A DNA stretch of 64,000 nt, taken from positions 1,691,813 through 1,755,812 of the forward strand of contig NZ_LMHU01000001.1 of the NCBI RefSeq assembly GCF_001428505.1, written 5' to 3'. The first letter of the stretch is position 1; the number at the start of each line of letters is the position of its first letter. The stretch is from Terrabacter sp. Root181 (lineage in GTDB: Bacteria > Actinomycetota > Actinomycetes > Actinomycetales > Dermatophilaceae). The notes under the pieces are model-generated. The model did no database searches. It was not told the DNA's origin and saw nothing but the letters and a program-made list of their open reading frames with translations. Below are positions 7,412 to 16,844 of the stretch, one piece after another. A program made the position numbers and the translations under genes.

Positions 7412-9004
7412 ATGGCTCAGGCAACTGGTCTCTCCGACGACGAACGCCGCCTGGCGGAACTCGGCTACAAGCAGGAGCTCGACCGTTCGTGGTCGGGTTT
7501 CTCGAACTTCGCGATCTCCTTCTCCATCATCTCGATCCTCGCCGGGTGCTTCACGACGTTCGGCCAGGGCTTCAACAACGGCGGCCCGATCGCGATCTCG
7601 TGGGGCTGGCCGATCGTGGCCGCCTTCATCCTCGTCATCGGTCTGACGATGTCCGAGCTCGTCTCGGCCTACCCCACCTCGGGCGGCATCTACTGGTGGG
7701 CCAGCAAGATGGGCGGCGCACGCGCCGGCTTCTTCACCGGATGGCTCAACCTCATCGGCCTCGTCGCCGTCACGGCGTCCGTCGCCTACGGCTGTGCGAC
7801 CTTCATCGACCTGGCCCTCAGCACGTGGTCCAAGGGATATGCCGACGGCTACTCGCTGACGCGTGTCTTCTGGATCTTCCTCGTCGTGCTCGTCGCGGCC
7901 GCGGTCCTCAACATCTTCAGCGGCCACCTCATGGCGATCATGAACAACGTCTCGGTGTGGTGGCACGTCGTCGGCGCCGCGGCGATCATCCTCATCCTCA
8001 TCGTCGTGCCCGACAACCACCAGAGCTTCTCCTACGTCTTCACCGAGAGGTTCAACAACTCCGGCTACGCCGACGGCTCGACGAGCTCACCGACGTACTG
8101 GCTCCTCGTCGTCCCGTTCGGTCTGCTGCTGACGCAGTACACGATCACCGGCTTCGACGCCTCCGCGCACCTGTCGGAGGAGACGGCCGCCGCGTCGAAG
8201 GCTGCGGCACAAGGGATCTGGCGTTCGATCTTCTATTCCGCCATCGGCGGCTGGATCTTGTTGCTCTGCTTCCTCTTCGCCGTTCCGGACGGCGCGGACG
8301 GCGAGCCCGACAACGCCGGCGTGGGCGGCGGGGGAGTGGCCTACATCTTCACGCACGCGATGGACTCGAAGTGGGCGGCGGCGATCCTCACGATCTCCGC
8401 GGTCGGGCAGTTCTTCTGCTCGACGTCGTGCATGACGAGTGCCTCGCGCATGACGTTCGCCTTCAGTCGCGATGGCGCCGTGCCGGGCTCTCGCCTGTGG
8501 TCGACGCTGACCGGCGCGAAGGTACCGGCCAACGCGGTCATGCTCGTCGGCGTGGTGAGCGCGATCATCACGCTGCCTGCCCTCGTCGAGGTCAACGTGG
8601 GCACCGAGGAGGCCCCGCTCATCGTGCCCACGGCCTTCTACGCCGTCGTCTCGGTGGCCGTCATCGGCCTCTACCTGGCGTTCCTCATCCCGATCTGGCT
8701 GCGCTGGAAGATGGGCGACGACTTCGTGCCCGGGTCGTGGACCAACGGATCCAAGTACAAGTGGATGAACCTCGTCGCCGTCATCGAGATCGCGATCATC
8801 TCGGTCTACTTCATCCTGCCGTTCGTGCCGGGTGGTGTGCCCTTCAGCGAGGGCTTCGAGTGGAAGTTCGTCAACTACGCGCCGATCCTCACGCTGGGGT
8901 CTCTCCTCGTGCTCGGCGTGTGGTGGCAGATCTCGGCCCGCCACTGGTTCAAGGGTCCGAAGACCAACATCGACCCCGAGGTCGTCGACGCGTTCAGCGA
9001 GTGA
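7412..9004 (+). CDS. APC-superfamily amino acid/amine permease
   Basis: A 530-residue transporter with about 12 membrane segments. The start region SGFSNFAISFSIISILAG and the loop YPTSGGIYWWASKMGG (near residue 95) are signatures of the eukaryote-like GABA/polyamine/choline permease branch of the APC family. I chose the ATG at 7412 because GGGAG is 8 nt upstream; an ATG 15 nt earlier is possible. Its stop overlaps the next gene (GTGA), and it opens a gene cluster for amine breakdown, so an amine or amino-alcohol substrate is likely but not proven. Confidence 0.9.
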   Translation: MAQATGLSDDERRLAELGYKQELDRSWSGFSNFAISFSIISILAGCFTTFGQGFNNGGPIAISWGWPIVAAFILVIGLTMSELVSAYPTSGGIYWWASKMGGARAGFFTGWLNLIGLVAVTASVAYGCATFIDLALSTWSKGYADGYSLTRVFWIFLVVLVAAAVLNIFSGHLMAIMNNVSVWWHVVGAAAIILILIVVPDNHQSFSYVFTERFNNSGYADGSTSSPTYWLLVVPFGLLLTQYTITGFDASAHLSEETAAASKAAAQGIWRSIFYSAIGGWILLLCFLFAVPDGADGEPDNAGVGGGGVAYIFTHAMDSKWAAAILTISAVGQFFCSTSCMTSASRMTFAFSRDGAVPGSRLWSTLTGAKVPANAVMLVGVVSAIITLPALVEVNVGTEEAPLIVPTAFYAVVSVAVIGLYLAFLIPIWLRWKMGDDFVPGSWTNGSKYKWMNLVAVIEIAIISVYFILPFVPGGVPFSEGFEWKFVNYAPILTLGSLLVLGVWWQISARHWFKGPKTNIDPEVVDAFSE

Positions 9005-9957
9005 CGACGAAGCCGCGGGCACGGCCTGGCCCCGCTCCCGGCCCGGCCGACCAGCTCGCCACCGCCCTCGCTCGGCTGTCTCACGCCGGACAGCCGAGCG
9101 AGGTGACGGAACTGCCCGGTGGGCTCACCAACCACAACTACCGGGTGCGATCGGGCGACCTCGACGTCGTCGTGCGCGTCTCGTCCCCGACGAGCGCCCT
9201 CCTCGCCGTCGACCACGAGCACGAGTGGCTCAACTCGATCGCGGCGGCGCAGGCCGGCGTGGGTGCGCCGGTCGTCGACTACGTCCCCGGAGAGGGGATC
9301 CTCGTCGTCGGGTTCCTCCCGGGGCGCACGTACGCCGCCGCGGACGTGGGTGCCAACCTGCGCCGCATCGCGGCGTCCCTGCGGCGGTTGCACGCCGGCC
9401 CGCGGTTCGCCTCGCGCTTCGACATGTTCGACATCCAGCGGTCGTATGCCGCCATCGTCCGTGAGCGGCGACTGCGGGTCCCCGAGGGGTACTGGCTGCT
9501 GGACAGCGCGGCGGGGCGCGTCGAGCAGGCCTTGCGGGTCCATCCGGACCCGCTCGTGCCGTGCCACAACGACCTGCTCGCCGCGAACTTCCTCGACGAC
9601 GGCGGTGACGTCCGGATCATCGACTACGAGTACTCCGGCACCAACGAGGCCGCGTTCGAGCTCGGCAACCTCGTGGGCGAGTCGCGGCTCGGGCACGACC
9701 ACCTCGTCGAGCTCGTGGAGGCCTACCACGGCCGTGTCAGTGACCGGTTGCTCGCGCGGGCCGAGCTCTGGGGGCTCGCCGGCCAGTACGCCTGGACCCT
9801 CTGGGGCGCCATCCAGCACGGGGTGTCCGACCTCGACGCCGACTTCTGGGCGTTCACGACGGAGCGCTTCGAGCCCGCCGCGGCCCTGCTGACGAGCCGT
9901 CGTCTCGACGATCTCCTCGACGCCGGCGCGGGTGACGACCCGGGAGCGCGGCGATGA
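9001..9957 (+). CDS. Choline/ethanolamine kinase-like phosphotransferase
   Basis: A 318-residue protein-kinase-like-fold phosphotransferase. The N-terminus has the substrate-proximal GGLTNHNYRV seen in choline kinases (near residue 40). The catalytic Brenner motif is HNDLLAANF (near 188) and the metal motif IIDYEYSG (near 206). The family phosphorylates choline, ethanolamine or related amino alcohols with ATP. It starts with GTG overlapping the permease stop and ends by ATGA overlap with the oxidoreductase, so all three are translationally coupled. The real substrate is unknown. Confidence 0.85.
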   Translation: MTTKPRARPGPAPGPADQLATALARLSHAGQPSEVTELPGGLTNHNYRVRSGDLDVVVRVSSPTSALLAVDHEHEWLNSIAAAQAGVGAPVVDYVPGEGILVVGFLPGRTYAAADVGANLRRIAASLRRLHAGPRFASRFDMFDIQRSYAAIVRERRLRVPEGYWLLDSAAGRVEQALRVHPDPLVPCHNDLLAANFLDDGGDVRIIDYEYSGTNEAAFELGNLVGESRLGHDHLVELVEAYHGRVSDRLLARAELWGLAGQYAWTLWGAIQHGVSDLDADFWAFTTERFEPAAALLTSRRLDDLLDAGAGDDPGARR

Positions 9958-12425
9958 CCCAGATCCCTTCTCGCGCAGAGATCGTCGTCATCGGCGGCGG
10001 TGTGATCGGCGCCAGCGTCGCCTACCACCTGGCCCATCTCGGCCGCACCGACGTGCTGCTCCTCGAGCAGGGGAGCCTCTCGTGCGGCACGACGTGGCAC
10101 GCCGCCGGACTCGTCGGGCAGCTGCGGGCGAGCGAGGCCGGCACCCGCCTGGTCCAGTACTCGACCGACCTCTACTCGCGCCTCGAGGCGGAGACCGGGC
10201 TCGGCACCGGCTACCGGGTCTGCGGCGGCCTGACCGTGGCCCGCACGGCGGAGCGCATGGTCGCGCTGCGGCGCACGGCGGCCAGTGCGGCGGCATACGA
10301 CCTGGACTGCGAGCTGCTGACGCCCGAGCAGGCCCGGGAGCGCTACCCGCTCATCCGGGTCGACGACCTCGTCGGGGCCATCTGGCTCCCGGGTGACGGC
10401 AAGGCGAACCCGACCGACCTGACCCAGGCCCTCGCCAAGGGGGCACGGCAGCTCGGGGTGCGCATCGCCGAACAGGTCCGCGTCACCGGCGTCCTGACGC
10501 GCGACGGCCGCGCCGCCGGTGTGCGCACCGACCACGACGACGTCGAGGCCGACGTCGTCGTCAACTGCGCCGGTCAGTGGGCCCGGGCCGTCGGCGCGAT
10601 GGCCGGGGTCAACGTCCCGTTGCACTCGGCGGAGCACTTCTACGTCGTGACCGAGCCGGTCGAGGGAGTCCACCGCGACCTGCCGGTGCTGCGGGATCCT
10701 GACGGGTACACCTACGTCAAGGAGGAGGTCGGTGGCCTCCTCGTCGGCGGTTTCGAGCCCGCTGCGAAGCCGTGGGTGTCGCCCGACAGCATCCCCTACC
10801 CCTTCGAGTTCGCGCTGCTCGACGAGGACTGGGAGCACTTCGAGGTGCTCATGGAGAGTGCGGTCCACCGACTCCCGGTGCTCGCCGAGACGGGGATCCG
10901 CAAGTTCTACAACGGTCCCGAGAGCTTCACGCCCGACAACCAGTTCGTCATCGGGGAGGCGCCGGAGCTGCCGGGCTTCTTCGTCGGTGCGGGCTTCAAC
11001 TCGGTGGGGATCGCGACTGCGGGAGGAGCCGGCCGGGCCCTGGCCGAGTGGGTCGTCGAGGGGCGTCCGACCCTGGACCTCATCGGTGCCGACATCCGGC
11101 GCTTCTCGCCGCTCGCCGGCAACGACGCCTGGCTCCGAGAGCGGGTCGTCGAGATGCTCGGCCTGCACTACGCCGTGCCCTGGCCGAACCGCGAGCCCGA
11201 GACGGGGCGCCCGCAGCGGCTCTCGCCGCTGCACGACAGGATCGTCGCGCAAGGCGCCGTCCTCGGCACCCGCAACCACTGGGAACGGGCCAACGTCTTT
11301 GCGCCCCAGGGTGACTCGCCAGCGATCGACTACTCGTGGGAGCGGCCGACCTGGGTCGACTGGTGCGTCGCGGAGCAGCGGGCGACGCGCGAGGCGGTCG
11401 CCGTCTTCGACCAGACGTCCTTCTCGAAGTACGTCGTCGTCGGCGCGGACGCCGAGAGTGCGCTGCAGTGGATCTGCACCGCCGACGTCGCCGTGCCGGT
11501 GGGCCGGACCGTCTACACCGGGATGCTCAACGAGGGCGGCACCTACGAGTCGGACGTCACCGTGACGCGCACCGGAGAGCGGGAGTTCCTCGTCGTCAGC
11601 AGCGCGGCGACCACCGTGCGTGACCTCGACTGGATGAGGCGTCACGTGCCCGTCGGTGTCGATGCCAGCGTCGTCGACGTCACGAGCGCGTATGCCGTCC
11701 TGGGCGTCATGGGACCGCGCTCGGCCGACCTGCTGTCCACGGTGTCGGACGACCCCTTCGACGACGGGTCGTTCTCGTTCGGCACGAGCCGCGAGGTGCG
11801 TCTCGGGTCGGCTCTCGTGCGGGCCACGCGCATCACGTACGTCGGCGAGCTCGGCTGGGAGCTCTACGTGCCCACCGAGCTCGCGGCCGGCGTGTACGAC
11901 GAGCTCTTCCGGGCCGGGGCCGACCTCGGCATCCGGGCCGCCGGCTACTACGCCATCGAGGCGATGCGGCTCGAGAAGGGCTACCGCGCGTTCGGGCGCG
12001 AGCTGACGACCGAGACCGGCCCGGTGGCGGCGGGGCTGACCTTCGTCTGCAAGCTCGCCACGGACGTCGACTTCCTCGGACGCACGGCCGTCGAGGCCGC
12101 CCGGGCCGTGACCCCGCCGCGACGTGTCGTGTCGTTCGTCGTGGGGGACCCGACGGCATACCCGTGGGGTGGTGAGCTCGTGCTGCGAGACGGGCGGCCC
12201 GTGGGCCAGGTGACGAGCGCTGCCTGGGGTGCCACCGTCGGGGCCGGCGTCGGGCTGGCGCTCGTGGGTGACCGGGAGGCGGGCGAGGCGACGGGCGATT
12301 GGGTACGCACGGGGGAGTGGACGGTCGACGTGGCAGGGGATCGCCACCCCCTGACGGTCGGCCTCCGACCGCCGCTCGACCCGCACGGGCTACGACTCGG
12401 CCGGACGGCGTCCGACACGCACTAA
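9954..12425 (+). CDS. FAD-dependent oxidoreductase with GcvT domain (dimethylglycine/sarcosine dehydrogenase family)
   Basis: An 823-residue two-domain enzyme. Residues 1-430 form a DAO-type FAD domain with the dinucleotide motif VVIGGGVIGASVAYHL (residues 10-25) and GTTWHAAGLVGQLR near 45. The histidine of TWHAAG is the covalent FAD attachment site in dimethylglycine dehydrogenases. Residues 430-823 form an aminomethyltransferase/GcvT-like folate domain (TYVGELGWELYVP near 625, EKGYRAFGREL near 670). The family removes methyl groups from N-methylated amines and passes the carbon to tetrahydrofolate. Its place in a gamma-glutamylation cluster suggests an N-methyl amine substrate. Confidence 0.9.
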   Translation: MTQIPSRAEIVVIGGGVIGASVAYHLAHLGRTDVLLLEQGSLSCGTTWHAAGLVGQLRASEAGTRLVQYSTDLYSRLEAETGLGTGYRVCGGLTVARTAERMVALRRTAASAAAYDLDCELLTPEQARERYPLIRVDDLVGAIWLPGDGKANPTDLTQALAKGARQLGVRIAEQVRVTGVLTRDGRAAGVRTDHDDVEADVVVNCAGQWARAVGAMAGVNVPLHSAEHFYVVTEPVEGVHRDLPVLRDPDGYTYVKEEVGGLLVGGFEPAAKPWVSPDSIPYPFEFALLDEDWEHFEVLMESAVHRLPVLAETGIRKFYNGPESFTPDNQFVIGEAPELPGFFVGAGFNSVGIATAGGAGRALAEWVVEGRPTLDLIGADIRRFSPLAGNDAWLRERVVEMLGLHYAVPWPNREPETGRPQRLSPLHDRIVAQGAVLGTRNHWERANVFAPQGDSPAIDYSWERPTWVDWCVAEQRATREAVAVFDQTSFSKYVVVGADAESALQWICTADVAVPVGRTVYTGMLNEGGTYESDVTVTRTGEREFLVVSSAATTVRDLDWMRRHVPVGVDASVVDVTSAYAVLGVMGPRSADLLSTVSDDPFDDGSFSFGTSREVRLGSALVRATRITYVGELGWELYVPTELAAGVYDELFRAGADLGIRAAGYYAIEAMRLEKGYRAFGRELTTETGPVAAGLTFVCKLATDVDFLGRTAVEAARAVTPPRRVVSFVVGDPTAYPWGGELVLRDGRPVGQVTSAAWGATVGAGVGLALVGDREAGEATGDWVRTGEWTVDVAGDRHPLTVGLRPPLDPHGLRLGRTASDTH

Positions 12426-12445
12426 TGGTTCTTTCTCAGACCATT
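12424..12445 (+). promoter_or_regulatory. Candidate FCD-regulator operator AATGGT-N10-ACCATT
   Basis: A perfect 6-bp inverted repeat with 10-nt spacing covers the start of the FCD/GntR gene. Its right arm CAGACCATT is the exact reverse complement of AATGGTCTG at 7255-7263, upstream of the permease. FCD-type GntR regulators bind TGGT...ACCA palindromes, so autoregulation and control of the cluster are plausible. Confidence 0.4.
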
Positions 12446-13207
12446 GACGAGGTGGAGGTGACGGTATTGGATCGACACGTGAGCGCAGCCGAACGACAGC
12501 CGTCCCTGCCGGACGTCGTGCTGCGCCCGGCGTCCGGCAACGTCTTCGAGGGCACCGTCGAGCAGCTCGCCACCGCGATCCGGCTCGGCGTCTTCGCCCG
12601 TGGTGAGCAGCTGCCCCCCGAGCGTGAGCTGGCCGAACGTCTCGGCGTCAGTCGCAACACCCTGCGCGAGGCCATCGCCGCGTTGCGGGACTCGGGGCTC
12701 GTGTTGACCCGACGCGGTCGTGGCGGCGGCACCTGGGTCACCGATGCGGCCGAGCTCCCGTCGAGCACGACCGGAGCGTTCGTGCGCAGCGGCGCGGCGA
12801 TGCGCGACGCGTTGACCTTCCGCCGGGTCGTCGAGCCCGGCGCCGCCTGGCTCGCCGCCACGCAGCCGCTCGCCGGTGACCAGCGGGCCTGGCTCACCGA
12901 CTGCCTCGCCGAGGTGGACCAGGCCCTCGACGCTGCCGCGCACCGCGTCGCCGACTCCCGACTGCACCTGGCGGTCGCGACGCTCTCGGGCTCGCCGATG
13001 CTGATCGACGCCGTCACACGGTCGCAGGCGGCCCTGCACGACATGCTCATGGCGATCCCGGTGCTCCGGCGCAACATCGAGCACTCCAACGCCCAGCACG
13101 ACCAGATCGTCGGGGCCATCCTCGGCGGGAACGCGGAACGAGCCAGGGCGGTCATGGAGGAGCACTGCGATGCCACCTCCGCACTGCTCCGCGGCCTCAT
13201 CGGCTGA
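12425..13207 (+). CDS. FadR/FCD-family GntR transcriptional regulator
   Basis: About 260 residues. An N-terminal GntR winged helix (VEQLATAIRLGVFARGEQLPPERELAERLGVSRNTLREAIAAL pattern) is followed by an FCD ligand-binding domain with the metal-type histidines (RLHLAVATLSGSP, HDQIVGAIL). It is the likely local regulator of the amine cluster. The start is ambiguous. ATG 12425 overlaps the previous stop by one base. TTG 12467, 14 codons later, has a perfect GGAGGTGA 5 nt upstream and may be the true start. Confidence 0.88.
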   Translation: MVLSQTIDEVEVTVLDRHVSAAERQPSLPDVVLRPASGNVFEGTVEQLATAIRLGVFARGEQLPPERELAERLGVSRNTLREAIAALRDSGLVLTRRGRGGGTWVTDAAELPSSTTGAFVRSGAAMRDALTFRRVVEPGAAWLAATQPLAGDQRAWLTDCLAEVDQALDAAAHRVADSRLHLAVATLSGSPMLIDAVTRSQAALHDMLMAIPVLRRNIEHSNAQHDQIVGAILGGNAERARAVMEEHCDATSALLRGLIG

Positions 13208-13226
13208 GACGACAGGAAGGCACGAC

Positions 13227-14594
13227 ATGGCGCCAACGCCCACGCTCACGCTCGACCGGCTCCGCGAGGAGATCGAGTCGGGCGACATCGACACCGTCGT
13301 CGTCGCCTTCACCGACATGCAGGGCCGCCTGCAGGGCAAGCGCCTCCACGGCCGCTACTTCCTCGACCACGTGCTCGAGGACGGCACCGAGGGCTGCAAC
13401 TACCTGCTGGCCGTCGACGTCGACATGAACACCGTCGACGGCTACGCCATCTCCTCGTGGGAGCGCGGCTACGGCGACATGTTCTTCGACCTCGACCTCG
13501 ACACGCTGCGCCGCACTCCCGGCAGTCCTCACTCCGCGACCGTGCAGTGCGACCTCACGTGGCTCGACGGCAGCGGCGCCGTCGCGCAGTCGCCCCGGTC
13601 GGTGCTCAAGGCGCAGGTCGACCGGGCCGCGGACCTCGGGATGGCGGCGCACTGCGGCACCGAGCTCGAGTTCATCGTCTTCCAGGAGTCCTACGAGCAG
13701 GCGTGGGACGCGAACTACACCGGCCTGACGCCGGCGAACCGCTACAACGTCGACTACTCGATCCTCGGTGGCGACCGCGTCGAGCCGCTGCTGCGCGAGA
13801 TCCGCAACGAGATGTATGCCGCGGGCGCCGTCGTCGAGAGCGCCAAGGGCGAGTGCAACTACGGCCAGCACGAGATCGGCTTCCTGTTCGACGAGGCGGT
13901 GCGCACGTGCGACAACCACGTCGTCTACCGCAACGCCGCCAAGGAGATCGCGGCCCACCACGGGCAGTCGCTGACCTTCATGGCCAAGTTCGACCAGCGC
14001 GAGGGCAGCTCGTGCCACATCCATCTGTCGCTGCGCGGCCTCGACGGCGAGACCGTCTTCGTCGACGACGACCGTGAGCACGGGCACAGCGCGATGTTCG
14101 AGCACTTCCTCGCCGGCATCCTCGCGACGCAGCGCGAGCTGACGTACTTCTACGCACCGAACATCAACTCCTACAAGCGTTTCGCGTCGGCGAGCTTCGC
14201 CCCGACCGCGGTCGCCTGGGGGCGTGACAACCGCACCTGCGCGCTGCGCGTCGTCGGTCACGGCGCCGGCCTGCGGGTCGAGAACCGTGTCGGTGGCGGC
14301 GACCTCAACCCCTACCTCGCCGTCGCGGCCATGCTCGCCGGTGGGCTGCACGGCATCGAGAACGAGCTCGAGCTGGAGCCGGCCCTCGAGGGCAACGCGT
14401 ACACGTCGGACAAGCCGCGCGTGCCGACGACCCTGCAGGAGGCGCGGGACCTGCTCGCCGGGTCGACCGTGGCCCGGGCGGCCTTCGGGGACGAGGTCGT
14501 CGACCACTACGTCAACGCCGCCGACGTCGAGATCACGGCCTTCAACGCCGCCGTCACCGACTGGGAGCGCAGGAGAGGATTCGAGCGACTGTGA
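13227..14594 (+). CDS. Glutamine-synthetase-family ligase (gamma-glutamyl-amine synthetase type)
   Basis: A 455-residue GS-fold enzyme of the GlnA3/GlnA4/PuuA group, not a nitrogen-assimilation GlnA. The N-terminus keeps the type VAFTDMQGRLQGKRL, and the active site includes GTELEFIVF (near 140), ECNYGQHEIGF (near 210), SSCHIHLSL (near 260) and NSYKRF...WGRDNRTCALRV (near 310). These enzymes join glutamate to an amine (putrescine, ethanolamine or similar) using ATP. It resembles mycobacterial GlnA4, which also sits with an aldehyde dehydrogenase, an amidotransferase and an SDR. The ATG has AGGAAGG upstream; the GTG of the next gene overlaps its stop. Confidence 0.9.
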   Translation: MAPTPTLTLDRLREEIESGDIDTVVVAFTDMQGRLQGKRLHGRYFLDHVLEDGTEGCNYLLAVDVDMNTVDGYAISSWERGYGDMFFDLDLDTLRRTPGSPHSATVQCDLTWLDGSGAVAQSPRSVLKAQVDRAADLGMAAHCGTELEFIVFQESYEQAWDANYTGLTPANRYNVDYSILGGDRVEPLLREIRNEMYAAGAVVESAKGECNYGQHEIGFLFDEAVRTCDNHVVYRNAAKEIAAHHGQSLTFMAKFDQREGSSCHIHLSLRGLDGETVFVDDDREHGHSAMFEHFLAGILATQRELTYFYAPNINSYKRFASASFAPTAVAWGRDNRTCALRVVGHGAGLRVENRVGGGDLNPYLAVAAMLAGGLHGIENELELEPALEGNAYTSDKPRVPTTLQEARDLLAGSTVARAAFGDEVVDHYVNAADVEITAFNAAVTDWERRRGFERL

Positions 14595-15964
14595 CCACCA
14601 CGCACGACGTCATCAACCCGGCGACCGAGGAGGTCGTCCGCACCGTCGAACTGGCCTCGCTCGAGCAGACCGACGCCGCCATCGCCGGGGCGTCGGCCGC
14701 GAGCCCCGCCTGGCGGGCCGTGAGCCCGGCCGACCGCTCGCTCCTGCTGCGCCGCTTCTCCGACCTCGTCGGCGAGCACCAGGAGGAGCTCGCCCTGCTC
14801 GAGGTCGAGAACGCCGGGCACACCATCGGCAACGCGCGCTGGGAGGCGGGCAACGTCCGCGACGTGCTCGCGTACTACTCCGGGGCCCCCGAGCGGCACT
14901 TCGGCCGACAGATCCCGGTCGCGGGCGGCATCGACGTGACGTTCCGCGAGCCGCTCGGCGTCGTCGGCATCATCGTCCCGTGGAACTTCCCCATGCCGAT
15001 CGCCGGCTGGGGCTTCGCGCCGGCCCTGGCCGCCGGCAACACGGTCGTCCTGAAGCCTGCCGAGCTGACGCCGCTCACCGCCGTCCGGCTCGGCGAGCTG
15101 GCCCTCGAGGCCGGGATCCCCGAGGGTGTCTTCACCGTGGTCCCCGGCAAGGGCACGGTCGTCGGCGAGCGGTTCGTCACGCACCCCGACGTGCGCAAGG
15201 TCTGCTTCACCGGATCGACGGCGGTCGGCCAGCGGATCATGAGGGGCGCCGCCGACCAGGTCAAGCGCGTCACCCTGGAGCTCGGCGGCAAGAGCGCCAA
15301 CATCGTCTTCGCCGACTCCGACCTGGAGCTGGCCGCCGCGCGGGCCCCCTACGGGGTCTTCGACAACGCGGGCCAGGACTGCTGCGCCCGCAGCCGCATC
15401 CTCGTCGAGCGCACCGTCTTCGACACCTTCATGGAGCACTTCGAGACCGCGGTGCGCGGCGTCGTCGTCACCGACCCCCGTGACGAGGCCGCGGAGATGG
15501 GTCCGCTCATCAGCGCCGGCCAGCGCGACACCGTGCGCTCCTACGTCGAGGACGCCACCGAGGACGTCGACGTCGCCTTCCGGGGAGACGCCCCCGACGG
15601 CAGCGGCTACTGGTACCCCGCCACCGTCGTCCTGCCGCGCTCGACGACCGACCGGGTCTGGCAGGAGGAGGTCTTCGGGCCGGTCGTCGCGGTCATGCCG
15701 TTCGACGACGAGGCCGACGCGGTCGCCAAGGCCAACGACACGGCATACGGTCTCTCGGGGTCCATCTGGACCCGCGACATCGGCCGGGGCCTCCGGGTCG
15801 CGCGCGGGGTCGAGGCCGGCAACCTCTCGGTGAACTCCCACAGCAGCGTGCGCTACTCGACCCCGTTCGGCGGGTTCAAGCAGAGCGGGATCGGGCGCGA
15901 GCTGGGCCCCGACGCGCTCGATGCGTTCTCCGAGGTCAAGAACGTCTTCATCTCGACCGACTGA
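14591..15964 (+). CDS. Aldehyde dehydrogenase (NAD-dependent)
   Basis: A 457-residue ALDH-superfamily enzyme. The catalytic glutamate lies in LELGGKSANIVF (near 230) and the catalytic cysteine in NAGQDCCARSRI (near 262); PWNFPMPIAGWGFAPALAAGNTVVLKPAE is the cofactor-entry segment. In PuuC-type pathways this enzyme oxidises a gamma-glutamyl-aminoaldehyde to its acid. It overlaps the upstream GS-like ligase by 4 nt, strongly implying coupled expression. It resembles mycobacterial AldC, which has the same neighbours. The exact aldehyde is inferred from context. Confidence 0.92.
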   Translation: MTTTHDVINPATEEVVRTVELASLEQTDAAIAGASAASPAWRAVSPADRSLLLRRFSDLVGEHQEELALLEVENAGHTIGNARWEAGNVRDVLAYYSGAPERHFGRQIPVAGGIDVTFREPLGVVGIIVPWNFPMPIAGWGFAPALAAGNTVVLKPAELTPLTAVRLGELALEAGIPEGVFTVVPGKGTVVGERFVTHPDVRKVCFTGSTAVGQRIMRGAADQVKRVTLELGGKSANIVFADSDLELAAARAPYGVFDNAGQDCCARSRILVERTVFDTFMEHFETAVRGVVVTDPRDEAAEMGPLISAGQRDTVRSYVEDATEDVDVAFRGDAPDGSGYWYPATVVLPRSTTDRVWQEEVFGPVVAVMPFDDEADAVAKANDTAYGLSGSIWTRDIGRGLRVARGVEAGNLSVNSHSSVRYSTPFGGFKQSGIGRELGPDALDAFSEVKNVFISTD

Positions 15965-16029
15965 ACGGCAGACCGGCCGGCGGTCGACCCGCTCATCACG
16001 CAGATCCACTTGGTTGGAAGGACATCCAC

Positions 16030-16797
16030 ATGGCAGGCAGGCTCGACGGCAAGGTTGCGGTCATCACGGGCGGATGCTCGGGCATCGGTCTCGCAACCGT
16101 GCGGCGTTTCGCCCAGGAAGGCGCCAGGGTCGTCATCGGCGACCTCGACGAGGTGAACGGCACCCGCATCGCCGAGGAGGTGGGCGGCACCTTCGTGCGC
16201 GTCGACGTCGTGAGCAAGGAGGACGTCGACACGCTCTTCCGCACGGCCAAGGAGACATACGGCTCGGTCGACATCGCCTTCAACAACGCCGGCATCAGCC
16301 CGCCCGAGGACGACTCCATCCTCGACACCGACCTCGACGCCTGGCGCAAGGTGCAGGAGGTCAACCTCACGTCGGTCTACCTCTGCTGCAAGGCCGCCCT
16401 GCCCTACATGCTCGAACAGGGCAAGGGCTCGATCATCAACACGGCCTCGTTCGTCGCCGTCATGGGCGCCGCCACGTCGCAGATCTCCTACAGCGCGAGC
16501 AAGGGCGGCGTGCTCTCGATGTCCCGCGAGCTCGGCGTGCAGTTCGCCCGCGAGGGGGTCCGCGTCAACGCCCTGTGCCCGGGCCCGGTCAACACGCCGC
16601 TGCTCCGGGAGCTCTTCGCCAAGGACGAGGAGCGCGCCGCACGGCGCCTCGTGCACGTGCCGATGGGCCGCTTCGGCGAGCCGGAGGAGATGGCCAACGC
16701 CGTGCTCTTCCTCGCCTCCGACGAGTCGAGCTTCGTCACCGCCTCGACCTTCCTCGTCGACGGCGGGATCTCGGGCGCCTATGTCACGCCGCTCTGA
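16030..16797 (+). CDS. Short-chain dehydrogenase/reductase
   Basis: A classical 255-residue SDR. The cofactor motif TGGCSGIG sits at residues 13-20, NNAGIS near 88, a catalytic serine in NTASFVAVMG near 138, and YSASK near 153. The C-terminus FLVDGGISGAYVTPL is normal. It is often annotated as 3-oxoacyl-ACP reductase, but within this cluster it more likely oxidises an alcohol or hydroxy intermediate. GGAAGG lies 10 nt before the ATG. The orthologous place in mycobacteria is taken by Rv2857c-like proteins. Confidence 0.9.
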   Translation: MAGRLDGKVAVITGGCSGIGLATVRRFAQEGARVVIGDLDEVNGTRIAEEVGGTFVRVDVVSKEDVDTLFRTAKETYGSVDIAFNNAGISPPEDDSILDTDLDAWRKVQEVNLTSVYLCCKAALPYMLEQGKGSIINTASFVAVMGAATSQISYSASKGGVLSMSRELGVQFAREGVRVNALCPGPVNTPLLRELFAKDEERAARRLVHVPMGRFGEPEEMANAVLFLASDESSFVTASTFLVDGGISGAYVTPL

Positions 16798-16844
16798 GAG
16801 GCACTGAGAGAGACTTGTCGGAGGCTGCGTAGGAGGTCGTCGTC

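Noticed and set aside
9723-12386. 887-codon minus-strand frame opposite the FAD/GcvT gene
   Set aside because: It covers a clear oxidoreductase in the other strand, shows no domain and has shadow-frame composition.
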